64,000 nucleotides of DNA from Ypsolopha sequella (lineage: Eukaryota; Arthropoda; Insecta; Lepidoptera; Ypsolophidae): NCBI GenBank assembly GCA_934047225.1, contig OW203997.1, forward strand, positions 6,000,417 through 6,064,416, read 5' to 3'. Both the position numbers and the translations under genes were made by a program. Positions within the stretch are counted from its first letter, which is position 1, and every line of letters starts with the position of its first letter. The notes under the pieces are model-generated. The model was given only the letters and a program-made list of their open reading frames with translations. It ran no database searches and was not told the DNA's origin. Positions 30,423 through 41,100 of the stretch are shown one piece after another.

Positions 30423-30905
30423 AGCAACTTTTTTTATTACCCGTCCAGCACAATAAGTCTAATGGCAAAGACCTTATTCGCTTTTCATAGAGGCGATTAT
30501 ATGTTGGCTCTTTGGCCTCTTGTTCTTGGACGCGTAATACTAGTGATCACGCAGCGAAACAACAAATTGGAGTGTTTTTAGCTAATACTGAAATATTTTG
30601 TACGGAAAAAAATATTGGATTTAGGTAACATCCCTACATATTTCTATTGCCTATTTTATAAAAAAATCAAGTTGATCTCTTAGCCGCGTTTTTGAAACGA
30701 ACATGTAAAAACAAAAAAAAGATGGTGAAAAACATTTTTTTTTTGACAAAGGTATAAATCTTAAAACATTGTTTATAAGTGGAATCCCTAGATAAAAGAT
30801 CGATACATCAAATATATTTTCTTCAATATGAGGAGAGACTTAGTTTCTTCCAACGAACCCTTGAAAAACTGGTGTTGCTGATGTTCTAGCGTCAGGTGTC
30901 CCATT
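30423..30905 (+). repeat. REP-Z dispersed repeat, copy 1
   Basis: AACTTTTTTTATTACCCGTC, AGAGGCGATTATAT, ATCACGCAGCGAAACAACAA and TTTTTAGCTAATACTGAAAT all recur in order at 47952-48440. The match covers about 480 bp with moderate divergence. No inverted ends found and no preserved frame, so it may be the middle of a larger element. Confidence 0.6.
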
Positions 30906-31942
30906 AAAGTGGAACATACGAACGCGCTAACATCACACAAACAATGTTCTCTGTATTTTAAGGGAGAAGCTGGCTTCTGGAATACAGTTTAAATAAACTA
31001 CCCCAGGAGCCAGTTGCTCAAACATTAACTTGTTGAATGTTGGCAAATAAATACATTTTTATATTTTTTATGTTATGTTTAAACAGAAAGACAAAAATTC
31101 TAAAAATTGTAGTTTTTTAGTGTTTGCCTTAGCACAGAACTAATAAGCCATTTAATTAAAATAACACTAAACATTTTGATTCGGTTTTCATTGTTAGCGA
31201 GAGAATTCAATTCAATTTAATTCAATTCAATTCAAATTTATTTATAGAAAACTAATACCAATATCGACCAAAAGTGCTCTAAGTAGAGTTTTTAATTCAA
31301 GGAACTGCTTTGACAACTCGAAAAGCAAAATGTTGCCACTTTTCAGCCAGTGCTGCTCTGATCGATATCATAAAATTGACGGCGTTTCTTATACTCGAAA
31401 ACTCCAAGTGACGCAAAATTTAACAAAAATATAACTTTACACTTTTACACTATCTCTTCGAAAATTATTTCCACGTGGCCTTTTTAAGTTTGCTCCACAG
31501 TTATTATCGAAAATAAAAACTTGCAATTTTATAAAAATCAATCAATTACGAAGCTTTTAAAACCGTAACGAAATCTCAGTATTGTCATTCTCGGTGGCTT
31601 ATTATTTGAATCGATTATAATAAAAATCCACTATTCAAAATTTAGTAAAGTCATGTTTTAGATCTTGAGTATACTTACGATTGGTACTGTTGGATTCGTC
31701 ATGATGTCGGTCGTAGAGTATGACAGACTTGTACTATAAGAACTTTTGTTGTGAATGTAGGTCCATTCAAATCACTTCTGTGGTGACTTATGCTGTCTAT
31801 TATACCAGTAAGGAAAAACGATTGCCGTGAGTTGTACTGTATTTATGCGAACGAAAAATCGATCGTCAACTGGCGTCGTATTCCGGAATTCGCCGTGAGA
31901 CGCCTGTCCCACAACGTGTTAATAATTACTTATACAGGTACA
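30906..31942. other. No gene; ATTCA-type run
   Basis: AATTCAATTCAATTTAATTC repeats near 31206-31240, like a LINE 3' terminal repeat. No coding sequence adjoins it. The frame 31790-31972 enters the next retroelement and is not recognised. Confidence 0.4.
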
Positions 31943-32284
31943 AGCTTTTGCCCGCGGCTTCGCCCACGTTGATTAAGTTTTTGGATAGTCGTATCGAATC
32001 CCATCCCATCCCATTCCGCTAATGCCACTTTCCCATCCCATCCCACTAATATTCAACGGCGTGAAGGAGTAACAGCACATCACTTTTCTATAGGAACTTG
32101 ACATCCCATTGCCTTCCAATGGGAACTGATTTATGGGATAAAAATTTGCCTATGTCCTATTCCAGATCTAGAACTACATTAGTGCAAAGTTTCAGCCTAA
32201 TCGTTTCAGTAGTTTCGGCGTGAAGGAGTAACAAACATCCATCCATCCAGCCTCCATCCAAACTTTCGCATTTATAATACTAGT
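31943..32284 (-). mobile_element. Retroelement (SINE-like) with RTE-type tail, reverse
   Basis: On the minus strand it begins ACTAGTATTATAAATGCGAA and contains TTACTCCTTCACGCCGAAAC, GCTGAAACTTTGCAC and GGAATAGGACATAGGCAAAT. It ends GTGGGCGAAGCCGCGGGCAA. This is a layout I recognise from very common lepidopteran SINE-like elements. An internal part from about 31995 to 32045 is replaced by CCCATCCCATCC repeats. Non-coding. Confidence 0.65.
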
Positions 32285-32345
32285 GGGATGGGATAGTGGG
32301 ATTAGTAGGATAGTGGGATTAGTGGGATGGGAAGTGGGATACTGA
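32283..32345. repeat. GGGATRGT simple repeat
   Basis: GTGGGATGGGATAGTGGGAT and similar words run for ~60 bp at the head of the SINE-like element. The complementary CCCATCCCATCC words lie inside it at about 31998-32045, so an inverted pair of the same simple repeat is present. Confidence 0.7.
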
Positions 32346-33368
32346 AGTCAAACAAAAAATATTAGTAAAAGTCAAGACAATCAAATTCGAAGTGCACAAA
32401 TTATTATTGATGCCAATTTTGAAGAACAGACATTGCGTACAAAACCGGCAATTACTTATAGCAATATCACCCAGGTAATCTTTGATTAGAAAGAAAATAT
32501 ATAAAAAAACTAACATAAAAAGGGGTATTGTAAACGCTAACAAATTATCTGAGCTTTTAAACTAAACTTACATAATGTTAACAAAATAATAGAATATAAT
32601 ATTTCTTATTGCTAAACAAGAAATACATAAACGTACTTAAAATTAAAATATTTAAAAATTAAACTTAAATGTATAAATACATACACATATTTAAATAAAA
32701 ATAAGGGCGGGATATTTAGATTAAGTTTTATTCCGACGGGTATTCGAAATGAAAAAAGTGCTTCACTTTGATCTTGAATGAGTTTACTTCAGAAAGCGGT
32801 AAATGGTTCCAGAATCGTGCAGCATGAAAAGTATATAAATGAATCATTGTAAAAACCTGTTTTCGCTTCTGGATCTAAACCGTCTATTCATATGGCAAAT
32901 CTAAATAAATGAACCAAATTATTTCATCAATATTAATTTGTTCTCTTCCCTGAAAAACGGAATGAACCCACAAATTAGCGGAACAAATACACGTAGAACC
33001 GGTGAAAACGGAACATGGCAATTTAATTACACACCAAATAAATACCGAAGAGAAAACCAGTGATGTTCGTCTACCTTTTGTAAATACCTTTAATGACGGG
33101 GGAGGGGGAACTATACTATAGGTAGAGCCGGATTGGGTGACTCTTATCAACTCGTATTAGAGCCCAATTTTGATGAGTCACAAAATCCTAGCTAAATTTG
33201 GACGACCTTGTTTGAGATGTGCTAGAGATCATTTTGATAGAATTCATGTCCTAAATGTCGTGGTAAAATGCAACGTCAAAAAAGTGATAAGATACGACTC
33301 TAGGTTTAATTATCATGACTTTTAGACGACTATCTATACACTCTTGTGGATGGAGTAACCGCCATCTT
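32346..33368. other. No gene seen
   Basis: AT-rich sequence. The frames at 32319-32543 and 32884-33150 (minus) have no recognisable domain. No recurrent repeat of this window found here. Confidence 0.4.
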
Positions 33369-33750
33369 TAGGGTTCCGTACCCAAAGGGCAAATCGGATC
33401 CTTATGAATGTCACTCCGCTATACGTCTGTCTGTCTGTCCGTATGTCACAGGTCTCTAGCTCTTAGACGGAATGAGATAGAAATGTGAATTTTTTATGTT
33501 CTGTAATATTTTGGCCCAAAACCGAATTTTGAATTTAAAATGTAATTAAATTATTTTTCAGGGGGGGCTGAAAAAAAAACGTTTTTTTCGTATTGGGTTT
33601 CATTGTCTAAGCTCATTAAGTAGAGTATAAATTTTTCTTCAAAAATAAAGAAATGGAGGGCTATCAAAGTTGCCATTTTTAGACCACTTTTCTAACGGGG
33701 TCTATCTCAAAGGCTAAAGCACAGACCACTTTTTTTATAAGCATCACAAC
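33369..33750 (+). repeat. GGTTCC-J element, copy joined to REP-I
   Basis: AGGGTTCCGTACCCAAAGGG, GTCTGTCTGTCTGTCCGTAT, AGCTCTTAGACGGAATGAGA and GGTCTATCTCAAAGGCTAAA match the first half of the 49306 copy and the reverse 41608 copy. Beyond about 33720 it passes into REP-I and lacks the usual CTTGGCCGG-type end. Confidence 0.6.
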
Positions 33751-34240
33751 CAGTATAACATAGATGTACTAAATATATGCAGTATAATGTCTAAAATTCT
33801 CAAGTGACGTCATATCTGACAATTCTTTAAAAAATCATGAAAAAAATAATGGTTAATTTATATATCAAAATAATGAAAACTATGTCCTGAAATGGCGTAT
33901 ACAAGGTGACTTTTTGATCATCGTCCAAATTCATACTGGTGGCTTGGTAAGTGATCACTGATCAGTATCATGCATCAATAACAATTTTGGTGAAATTCGT
34001 AAAATGAAATTTCGACTCCCCATAGTGATTCACTCGGGACTGGAACTGAATTTATATGGGAAGCCGAAATTTCATTATACGAATTTCACAAAAATTGTTA
34101 CTGATCCAAGATACTGATCACTTATCAAGCCTTCAGTATGAATTTGGACAATGATCAAAAAGTCACTTGTATACTCTGAAAAAAAAAAAAAACAAAAATC
34201 TTTTAGAAATTAGCTATGGGCATTTCTTGACGTTTAAGTA
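33719..34240 (+). repeat. REP-I repeat carrying HP-H copy 3
   Basis: ACAGACCACTTTTTTTATAA through CTCAAGTGACGTCATATCTG and onward to AGCTATGGGCATTTCTTGAC. It is uninterrupted where the 25733 copy carries HP-T/HP-H, and interrupted at 33901-34170 where the other copy is uninterrupted. Confidence 0.6.
33901..34170. mobile_element. HP-H foldback MITE, copy 3
   Basis: ACAAGGTGACTTTTTGATCA mirrors TGATCAAAAAGTCACTTGT. Very close to copy 1 (13573), sharing CTCCCCATAGTGATTCACTC and GAATTTATATGGGAAGCCG. TA or TAT borders on both sides. Confidence 0.8.
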
Positions 34241-34865
34241 TAAAGCTGCTATCTTTTTTCAAATTTAATATTTCGAGGCAAATTAATAATAATTAAGATA
34301 AGTATAGTAATAAATATGATTTTTTTACGAAATCCTTCTCATGGAAAACTGTTACATTTACAAGACAAATTGATTTTGATAAATGTCTCTATCTATTAAT
34401 GCAGTATAAAAGTATTATGGATTGAATTTAAATCACAATAATAATATTTACATGTTTATTATAAAATAAATAGCTCGAGGCCATATTTCAGTTTCAATAT
34501 TGAAACATGAATAAAAAACCTTCAACTTTTTGGGGGCACAAAGCTCATACAAAGATTATATCTTGTCTACCATCTGGATTTACATTTCTACTCGTAGTAA
34601 CCATTGTTTACCATATTTGCTATTTTACATGCACTGGATTCCACATTTACAGTCCTTGTATACTCGTTTTATAGACAAGTTAATATATTGTTATAGCTTA
34701 GCAGCGAGGCATTGCTTTTAGCTTAATTGCTAATAAAATAAAGAAAACACAGGACTTATCCCGGTCCCGATGCAAGTGGGTTAATAAGATTGGTGGAGCT
34801 TTTAGTTTATGGTTCTATCTATTCAAACAAATAAGGTACATTTACGTTATCGGAATTATTACAGT
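34241..34865. other. No gene seen
   Basis: AT-rich unassigned sequence. The frame 34530-34721 (63 codons) is not recognised. Confidence 0.4.
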
Positions 34866-34992
34866 GTGTTGGGTGAATCATAAAATGATTTGAAAGTAGG
34901 ATGGAGTCAGAGTTTCTTCACGCGTGCAAAAGAGACGGTATCAGAACGGAATCATGATATGATTCATCCCATTCGGCCTTTTTAGAGAACCA
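34866..34992. mobile_element. HP-Q MITE, partial copy
   Basis: GGGTGAATCATAAAATGATT, GGATGGAGTCAGAGTTTCTT and TTCGGCCTTTTTAGAGAACC match 58046-58193 closely. The left ~20 bp of the inverted repeat are missing. Confidence 0.65.
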
Positions 34993-35403
34993 GATCTCAT
35001 GTAGAGCCAAGCTCTCAACTCTACAAGGCCTAACTCTTTAAACCATACATCTTGGTTAAAAAGTATGACTTTAACTAAGCTTTTTCTCAATTTTACCCAG
35101 TGTCCATTTAATTTAACCTGCTCCATATAAACATTCGTAGTTTGACTGAACTGTTAGTAATTTACTGATCGCACATCATTATTTTAAAGTTATTTCGTCT
35201 CTGCACCTGTGAAATATTATGTAAGCTAATCAGTACGGATGTTTTGTTTGTCAAACGTATCAGATAAGATTTGATAGTTGCTTCGGTAACATTCTGCTTT
35301 TTGGTAAAAAATCCACATGAATGGAACCATTATGTCCAGGAAAAAGTAAGGATTCTTGGCGTATCATGTCCCTAGGTTAAGATAATGGAACTAATTTTAG
35401 AAT
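34993..35403. other. No gene seen
   Basis: AT-rich unassigned sequence between HP-Q and TTAA-2. Confidence 0.4.
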
Positions 35404-35786
35404 TTAAGGCGATATGCGAAAAAAATACGGGTGTTTCTTTTCTGTGTATTTCATGAAATACACGGAAAATTTAAATACATTTCTGGTACATGCATTTTGA
35501 CTATATAATCTACTGTTTTGAAATTGGAAAACATGTTTGGATAAATTTTCCTCGATAGAAATAATTGTTGAAATGAGGTCTTCAAACACACTTTTTCTCC
35601 TAGTTTGACGAATAGGAACCATATACAGAACTCAAACATATTTTATTAGGTGTGTTTTAACAATATCTAAAGATTTAATATTTGAAATTTTGCTAGCTAG
35701 TTTTTTTTATATAAAAATATAAAACCACTGCGCGATTTTTCGCTTGGAGTGACAGTGACAAAAATAAAATTCGCATAGTCTCTTAG
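35404..35786 (-). mobile_element. TTAA-2 MITE, copy 3
   Basis: TTAA at 35404-35407. The element runs in reverse from GGCGATATGCGAAAAAAATA to TTCGCATAGTCTCTTA, with the right TTAA decayed. About 383 bp, slightly shorter than the other copies because of a small internal deletion near the end. The two minus frames 35404-35622 and 35451-35639 are internal to it. Confidence 0.7.
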
Positions 35787-35884
35787 GCATCTTTTCTTTT
35801 AAGAAAAAAGGTCGTTGTTTATTACTAATATTATTGATGATGATCCACTCCGACCGTTTTCGGTCATTACGACCATTTCGACTC

Positions 35885-36103
35885 CTAGTCGGTACGGCTC
35901 TGGTGTGCTGCCCTAAGATGGCTAATGTAGCCTATCTTCCTAGTAAACCACCGTGTGCACTGAAGGCACGTGAGTATACCGTCTACATAAATAAAGTGAA
36001 TAGCTGTGGATGGTCGGGATTTTAAATTGTCGCGTTTGGCGTCGAGGTCAGTTTTGCGTTGCTCCTCACAATCGTGTACTGCCTTTGTACAAGCCCACGC
36101 CAT
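35885..36103 (-). pseudogene. C2H2 zinc-finger fragment, probably of LINE origin
   Basis: The minus-strand frame contains EEQRKTDLDAKRDNLKSRP followed by CLQCTRWFTRKIGYISHLR and AAH, a C-x2-C-x12-H-x4-H finger. A basic helical stretch followed by a single C2H2 finger of the form C..C......IG..SH.R is what I know from C-termini of several insect LINE proteins. The frame ends four residues after the last histidine (QSRTD then stop). Upstream, the frame is closed by a stop just before the start codon. An intact host zinc-finger gene seems unlikely, with no second finger and no exon structure. Confidence 0.45.
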
Positions 36104-37637
36104 TCAGGGTACTGTGCTGTCAATCCTTAGAGGGCTCAATATTGCACCTTTTTATGTGCTGCTTATGAACATCTTTGTAACTAAGTAAAGATAGGAGGAG
36201 GATATTACTATTCATATTATAAATTTTTTGATTTTATTTTCAATCGGTATGGTGTGGTTACTAAGGTAAACACTTTGTTAGCAGCTGTGAGTTAACATCA
36301 TCATGCGAAGATATTCCTTGTCAACGGCGGCAGAGTGAGCTCAAGCAACATTAGTATTCAATATTGATTTCAAGTTGAAACCTAAAACCGTTTCCAAAAG
36401 AAGGTCCTTTTTACACGCAGACAAACAGACGGACAAGAAAGTAATCTTATAAAAGTTCAGTTTTTTCCGTTAAAAACTGACTTTTGTTTACATTTCAACT
36501 TTTACTCAGCTGACCCGTCAGTAAACTACACTTTCCGATTGCTCAGTATCAAGAAGTATTTTCTACATCATACTTACAAATTTTGCTGTTAGAGTGCGTA
36601 ACTTTTTAAAATATTTAGTAAATAAGGTATTTAAATAAACTTTAAAAGTGCCTCGAATCGCTTCCAGAAGAGGGTTCCAGGTGGCGGCTGTTTGCACTAA
36701 ACTTGGCGGGGCCACTACCGTAACCCCTGATAACAGGAAATAATTAAAAAAAAATATTAGTTGAAATAGTACTGTCTTAACCAGCGAGTTGATATAAATC
36801 GCTAAGTGGGTTTAATTTAAGGCTCTTTTATAATTAAACAAATAAATAAACTTTGGTTAAACTAAATAAACTTTAACCCTTGGTTTGCTGGAAGAAATCT
36901 CATTATTGAGATAAGCACGCCGTTGTACATAACTTTTAGTATATCATTTAGAATTGTGTTTTCTGTGTGCAATAAGAATAAATAAATAAAAAATAAAATA
37001 AACTACTAGGGGTCGTCCACGCTACGGTTGGTGGTCGTCATGACGCAACCAACTCAGTCACAGTATATGGTTATACTGTAACTCAGTTGTGGGCGTGGCC
37101 AAATGTCATGCCGTTTTATTTTGCTATAAGGTGCAAGCTCCATGAAACTTGCGAGGACAATACAATCGTGCAGATTTCGTCGCCGGCGCAAAATTTAAAA
37201 CTTGTTTCAGGAGAAACCACTTTTGGCAATACTGTGGACGTTTTCAAACACTATTTTTGGTTAGATAACATTTTCGATGTTTGACCCGTATTCATTTTTC
37301 GGTTGTATCAAAAACAATAAAAGCACTATCGGCTACACTTTTGGTAAAAAACCGATAAAGTTACGTAATTCAGGGGTTTGCTGTTAAGATATTACTCAAA
37401 TTTCACAGTTTTTAGTTCGATACAAACATAGATCTAGATAATGTTAAAGAACTCAGCCTAAAATATTATAATAACATTCCATAGACACCCCACAATGTGC
37501 TGACAGCGTTTTTATGGAGGTTTGCGCGTAACGACGCCCCTTAATTAGATTTTCGTTGTATTCGTATACTTACCACTTGCTAACGATGATTGAAACACTG
37601 TAAGGTAAACTTACAAGTTGCTACAAGCGTGTGTTTG
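36104..37637. other. No gene seen
   Basis: AT-rich unassigned sequence. A hairpin AACTCAGTCACAGTATA against TATACTGTAACTCAGTT lies at about 37048-37087. The frame 37087-37284 is not recognised. Confidence 0.4.
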
Positions 37638-37765
37638 TGCCCCAACGACGATAAAGCCCACCCCCTACCACGTTGGGATGTTACTGTTCTAATGACAGTC
37701 GACACTTGGAAACACCTCTGACAGCCCTTCGGGGATTAATGTCGTGACGATATGTGTTTTTAGTT
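37638..37765 (+). repeat. REP-C dispersed repeat, copy 1
   Basis: GCCCCAACGACGATAAAGCC, CCACGTTGGGATGTTACTG, CACCTCTGACAGCCCTTCGG and GTCGTGACGATATG match 41393-41530 in order. A reversed piece is at about 29450. Unclassified lepidopteran-style repeat, non-coding. Confidence 0.5.
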
Positions 37766-37810
37766 AGGTTTTAATTTAATTGTTTTTGAGTATGTTTGAA
37801 TATGATAATA

Positions 37811-37955
37811 GTGTCGATTCGAACTTATTTGACAGGACTAACCTTATTTTAAGCGTCCTGTCTGTTTCTTTCTTTTTCGAAAAGACAAGGATAGAATGCT
37901 TAAATTAAGTTTAGTCCTGTCAAATAAGTTAAGATGTGCCGCATCGAATCGACAC
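37811..37955. mobile_element. HP-S foldback MITE
   Basis: GTGTCGATTCGAACTTATTTG mirrors CAAATAAGTTAAG..GAATCGACAC, and ACAGGACTAA mirrors TTAGTCCTGT. About 145 bp. Only copy seen here. Confidence 0.65.
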
Positions 37956-38463
37956 AATTGTGTTTTTATTTGTTTTGTTAAACTAAATCTGTAAATGTTA
38001 TTCGTATTTATGTTTTGGCAATAAAAAAACCATTTTCTTTCATTCTTTTCTTAAAGTCCATTTAAAAAGTTGTTTTTCGTGTTTTTCCTTAGCACGGTAT
38101 CATTAATAATCTACTCGTAATGACATTGCTAAAGGATTAAGGGATTAATTTCGCAAATAGAGTTTGAAACGAAGATAATCCGAAACTTATCGGCGTGCGA
38201 TTTCGAAAACTCATTACGATGTGTATTCCCTTGCAGATCACGTACCCTTTTTGTTACAAACAGATATTTCGCATGCAAACACGCTTACAGATTATGTTAA
38301 TTTTTAAGAACGCTGTCGGCAACTATTATTTTGAGTTTAAAAAGTTAAAAGCTGGTGTTTTGTTGGTAGAAAAAAAAACTACTTCTACTTTGTATTCACC
38401 TATAGCTTGTCTAGAATAAAACAATATGAGCGATGAGGCCGCCAATATTAACCCTTCTTTTAT

Positions 38464-38579
38464 AAATTTCGTGGCCATATCGTATAACTGATCGTTTCAT
38501 GATCTGACCGCCCATATCATGAAATTTCGTGGCCATATCGTATAACTGATCGTTTCATGATCTGACCGCCCATATCATG
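38464..38579 (+). repeat. 58-bp tandem duplication
   Basis: Two exact 58-bp units start AAATTTCGTGGCCATATCG at 38464 and 38522, followed by the first bases of a third (AAAT). Within the unit, TTTCATGATCTGACC and ATATCATGAAAT overlap as inverted words. No other copy in the window. Confidence 0.85.
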
Positions 38580-38621
38580 AAATCTGTTAAAACTAAAGCG
38601 GTCGCCTCGTTGTTTTTTGCG

Positions 38622-38690
38622 GAAGGGCGTTGCTTGAATCTGCATTTTGAATAGCATGGTAAGATTTTTTAGCGGAATATTGTAAATTAA
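38622..38690 (+). mobile_element. HP-L foldback, single arm
   Basis: GCTTGAATCTGCATTTTGAA and TAGCATGGTAAGATTTTTTAGCGGAATATTG match the right arm of HP-L (61864-61918). The left arm is absent. Confidence 0.6.
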
Positions 38691-38804
38691 TAAATTTTAA
38701 ATTTCTTACTTCATACTTCATGCAATGTTCAATTTATATGTTATAGCCACGACATATAATATTTGATGCACAATATACATAGTATCAATATGTTTTTTTT
38801 TGTT

Positions 38805-39093
38805 TTTAGGGTTCCGTACCCAAAGGGTAACCAAAGGGACCCTTTTACCAATACTCCACTGTCCGTCTGTCAGTCCGTCTGTCACCAGGCTGTATCTCAT
38901 GAACCGTGGTAGTTAGACAGTTGAAATTTTCACAGATGATGATCTTCTGTTGCCGCTATAACAATAAATACTAAAAAACAGAATAAAATAAATATTTCAG
39001 GGGGCTCCCATAGAACAGACATGTTTTTTTTGCAGTTTTTATAGATAATGGTTCCCCTTCGTGAGCGAGTCCGACTCGCACTTGGCCGGTTTT
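38805..39093 (+). mobile_element. GGTTCC-K element, complete
   Basis: TTAGGGTTCCGTACCCAAAG through CTCATGAACCGTGGTAGTTA and ACAGAATAAAATAAATATTT to CGACTCGCACTTGGCCGG. About 289 bp, the clearest single copy of the family. The 3' hairpin reads GCGAGTCCGACTCGC. The 144-codon minus frame 38930-39364 spans this element and REP-BA and is not a gene. Confidence 0.75.
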
Positions 39094-39210
39094 TATTTCC
39101 TCTCGTGCTACCATTGTGGCGAATTTTCCGATAATTTTGTGATGGTTTTATGTAACTGCTACAGAATTCCAATTGAGGATAATTATCTTTTCGTCCTAAT
39201 GAATAATTAC

Positions 39211-39580
39211 AGTCCATCCATCCATCAATCAGTCTAGTTCGTCCACTGCTGGACATAAGCCTTTCCAGGACTTTGCCACTTCCGGCGGTCATCCTGGAAG
39301 AATTGCCCATACTCACACACGCTGGGCAGGCGGGTTGGTGAGTGCGGTACCGGAACCCTCGCACCAGTGACGCCGCTCCCCGTCACCAGTCTGTTCCACA
39401 TAAGGCCCGGCTATTAGGGATGGATATAACGCCATCCATCGGTCCCAGGCATGGTGGGCCTGCTCCTGGTGTTCTTTGCCCGTGAGCTGTCCTCTTACTC
39501 TCCCCCGAATTACTTCGACGGGTCTCCAAGTAAGATGGTGGTACCTCCACAGTCGAGCCCGGCATCAGCTCTACCACCTG
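39211..39580 (+). repeat. REP-BA repeat, copy 4
   Basis: Complete copy from AGTCCATCCATCCATCAATC to GGCATCAGCTCTACCACCTG. Differs from copy 2 mainly by small substitutions and a three-base loss in GAATTACTTCGACGGGTC. Confidence 0.65.
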
Positions 39581-39750
39581 TATTTAAAATTACACTAGCA
39601 TTTTCTATATTTATATGATTAACCTAACATCCAAGAGAACTACCTATACCATACTTTAACTATGTCTTGAACTATACTTTTTAGAAATTATCGTAGCTTT
39701 TTTATTTGTTCGCTAAGTTAAAATATAATTAAAATGGTCGCATCGACGTT

Positions 39751-40334
39751 TTAAAACCGTTTCGCAGGCGGATTGTGAAAAACCCGCCTTTTTCTAGTTA
39801 ATCGAAACAGAACACTTAAACTCAAAATTGACTGAATAGTTATTCAACAAAACCTTATTACCTATGTATTGTGTATGTTTCCAATAGTTTCTGTAAATTA
39901 GAATTTATGAAATTCTAGTTTACAGAAGCCACTGGAAACTTTGCGATGGCAGCATACACAATATAATAATACAATTATGAATAAATATAATTAAATAATA
40001 TATATATATTATATTATTAAAACTCGTATGAGCTGACATATTAAATTATTATTACATACGGCTTAAACACTCACGTGTGATTGTTGTTGACTATATGCCA
40101 ACCGTTTCACCGATACAATTTCGGCATTATGAACTGGTTGGCATATAGTCAACAACAATCACACGTGAGTGTTCAATCCGTATGTAATAATGATTAAATA
40201 ATATAATTAATAATACATTAATAGTAAGATTTTGTAGAATAATTATTGAGTCAATTTTGAATTTAAGTGTTCTGTTTCGATTAATTAAAAAAAATCGGGT
40301 TTTTCACAATCCGGCTGCGATATACCGCTCTTAA
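39751..40334. mobile_element. HP-D foldback MITE, long form, carrying HP-P
   Basis: ACCGTTTCGCAGGCGGATTG mirrors CAATCCGGCTGCGATATACCG. Inside are a central inverted pair (TTTCTGTAAATTAGAATTTATG against AATTCTAGTTTACAGAAGCC) and AAGTGTTCTGTTTCGATTAATTAAA near the right end. HP-P interrupts it at about 40020-40200. TTAA follows at 40331-40334. Confidence 0.7.
40020..40200. mobile_element. HP-P foldback MITE, copy 1
   Basis: TACGGCTTAAACACTCACGTG mirrors CACGTGAGTGTTCAATCCGTA, and GATTGTTGTTGACTATATGCC mirrors GGCATATAGTCAACAACAATC. The loop holds CACCGATACAATTTCGGCAT. The second copy, at 56975, carries an extra nested hairpin. Confidence 0.75.
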
Positions 40335-40469
40335 AAACAAAGTACTTTAGCGTGTGGCTAATTGTGTTACCATGTTTGTAGCTTTTTACTCCGCTTATTT
40401 TGGCCTTAATATTATATATACATAGGTATATACTTTAAGGCGTGATTGTTGAACCTATATTTAGAATAA

Positions 40470-40760
40470 ATTAACATTATATATATCATTGCAGTATAGA
40501 AACGCAGAAAGAAAAGTAAATCTGGATGTGAGGAGCCCTGAAACGGGATATGAACCCGGGACCTCTCGCTTACCGGGCGATTGCTCTAACCACTGAGCTA
40601 TCCAGGTCTCAACATAACTCGTGAATTTACCGATGTGCTTTCCCGGTTCAGAGCTCCTCACATCCAGATTTATTTTTCTGTCTGCGTTTCTATACTGCAA
40701 TGATATAATGTTAATTTATATCTCCTTGCGATGGATAAATCGCCAAGTGTTCAAACATAG
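40470..40760. mobile_element. HP-O foldback enclosing a tRNA-like sequence
   Basis: GCAGTATAGAAACGCAGAAA and AATCTGGATGTGAGGAGC (left) mirror GCTCCTCACATCCAGATTTA and CTGCGTTTCTATACTGCAAT (right). The arms are about 60 bp. Between them lies a 72-base tRNA-like sequence on the minus strand plus a spacer. The short copy at 24659 has the same arms but no tRNA-like body. Overlapping frames on both strands are incidental. Confidence 0.7.
40536..40607 (-). pseudogene. tRNA-like sequence (tRNA-derived, probably non-functional)
   Basis: Read on the minus strand, TAGCTCAGTGG matches the A box and GGGTTCATATCCC is close to the B box consensus. A cloverleaf can be drawn: D stem GCTC/GAGC, anticodon stem ATCGC/GCGAG with one mismatch, loop CCGGTAA, T stem CCGGG/CCCGT with one mismatch, acceptor ACCTGGA/TTCAGGG with five of seven pairs. 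The loop gives a nominal GGT anticodon but has C instead of T at position 33. I read it as a tRNA-derived SINE head or tRNA pseudogene that may keep an internal pol III promoter. Confidence 0.65.
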
Positions 40761-41100
40761 AAATTTATTTTTTTATATTTACAATGTTAGGTTATATGAG
40801 ACCTTAACATGCGAAGGTCAGTGAAATAAGAGAAAATAAATGGAATGTTTATTTGCACAAGAAAGCAAATTTATGACGAAAAATATTTTCACGTAACGCC
40901 AATTAACATTCCTCCTACGCTTCTACTACTGAACACAGTTTTTCAAAACACGACTAAATTATTAGAATTATACAGACAAGCTTGTTGTTGATATGGGCGG
41001 CTATTCTTGCAACATTTTTCGTACCCTTTATTTTTCATACGACTTTGTTTATCACGTGATAAATAACGTGTAATGATAATTCTACTTACTATTTTTATAT
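40761..41100. other. No gene seen
   Basis: AT-rich unassigned sequence. TATCACGTGATA at about 41050 is a short perfect palindrome. Confidence 0.4.

Noticed and set aside
38930..39364. 144-codon minus-strand frame, the longest in the window
   Set aside because: It spans the end of a GGTTCC-K repeat and the start of a REP-BA repeat, so it is a chance read-through of two repeats.
40536..40607. Functional tRNA gene with GGT anticodon
   Set aside because: Acceptor stem has only five of seven pairs, T33 is replaced by C, the T loop departs from TTCRANY, and it sits inside inverted repeats.
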